A stretch of DNA of 44,269 nucleotides, taken from Methanofastidiosum sp. (GTDB lineage: Archaea; Methanobacteriota_B; Thermococci; Methanofastidiosales; Methanofastidiosaceae). Positions 44,214-44,269 of the stretch are shown here, in pieces. The notes below the pieces were generated by a model. The model was not told the origin of the DNA. It made no database searches and was given only the letters and a program-made list of their open reading frames with translations. The number at the start of each line of letters is the position of its first letter. Position 1 is the stretch's first letter. The stretch lies in the NCBI GenBank assembly GCA_020854815.1, contig JAHKLW010000031.1, positions 1 through 44,269 on the forward strand. The letters are read 5' to 3'. The position numbers and the translations under genes were made by a program.

Positions 44214-44269
44214 TTACTCAAATTTTGGGCGAATTTCCCAAAATTTACCGATGGCTGACGCTAGGCAGA
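44214..44269. other. Unassigned window end with a 10-bp-arm inverted repeat
   Basis: AAATTTTGGG (44220-44229) and CCCAAAATTT (44237-44246) are exact inverted arms around a 7-nt loop. Beyond it to 44269 no gene can be assigned. A minus-strand frame, CLASAIGKFWEIRPKFE plus stop, and a plus-strand frame, ILGEFPKIYRWLTLGR, are both open to the edge, and neither is recognised with confidence. It could be a terminator hairpin or the edge of a repeat or mobile element. Confidence 0.4.

Noticed and set aside
1-44269. CRISPR arrays, rRNA and tRNA genes
   Set aside because: No regularly spaced repeats, no rRNA-like sequence and no T-loop plus acceptor-stem arrangement was found by eye in the intergenic regions.

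Overview
The window is AT-rich archaeal chromosome, most likely from a methanogen. Archaeal hallmarks are a family-B DNA polymerase with a PIP box, archaeosine synthase (ArcS), tRNA Cm56 methyltransferase, a TrmB-type regulator, a C/D-box sRNA and many TATA boxes lying about 25 nt upstream of start codons, which suggests leaderless transcription. Two genes point to methanogenesis: an AtwA-like double ABC ATPase (methyl-CoM reductase activation component A2) and a DUF2099 protein (methanogenesis marker 8). Early tetrapyrrole genes (met8-like, hemA, hemB) would feed cofactors such as F430 and siroheme. A Methanofastidiosales-like organism is one possibility, but the lineage cannot be fixed from this window.

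Layout. 1-140 is the C-terminal remnant of a DDE transposase. 285-9084 carries a secreted, membrane-anchored TPR protein, hisG, a peroxiredoxin-like protein lacking its peroxidatic Cys, a tight operon purB-arcS-yjbQ-IMPase, a SemiSWEET, a zincin-like protein and a short CDF transporter. 9084-9819 is a frameshifted beta-helix gene. 9885-14958 holds a full-length CDF transporter, small proteins, a polar amino-acid ABC importer (binding lipoprotein, permease, ATPase) and a lipoprotein acetolactate decarboxylase. 15038-22166 has a nitroreductase, a two-subunit 2-oxoacid:ferredoxin oxidoreductase, a membrane protein apparently starting at ATA, trm56 with a stand-alone Lrp-type RAM domain, a nitrilase, a methyltransferase and a lipoprotein C5-epimerase. 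22170-28799 has atwA, a GNAT, a YgiQ-type radical SAM protein, a 54-aa zinc ribbon and polB. 28926-31932 has a sodium/solute symporter overlapped by a 52-aa membrane protein, and an Fe-S membrane protein/cupin/PAS operon divergent from a TrmB-type regulator. 32728-36073 has a Nudix hydrolase, an MBL-fold hydrolase, a polytopic membrane protein, an RCK protein and a zinc ribbon. 36095-36998 has a C/D-box sRNA divergent from mmp8. 37006-44103 has aspartokinase, a SprT-like protein, the met8-hemA-hemB-glycosylase operon, a TPR protein and a CheY-like receiver.

Most genes are housekeeping or central metabolism. The items most worth a second look are the sRNA, whose D guide fits the anticodon arm of tRNA-Leu(CAA) with C34 at the N+5 position; the ATA start; the small membrane partner of the symporter; symmetric TATA boxes placed to serve divergent transcripts; and the apparent loss of the second D-loop in the AtwA-like ATPase. 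I found no CRISPR array, rRNA or tRNA gene. No stretch over 300 bp is left without a gene.
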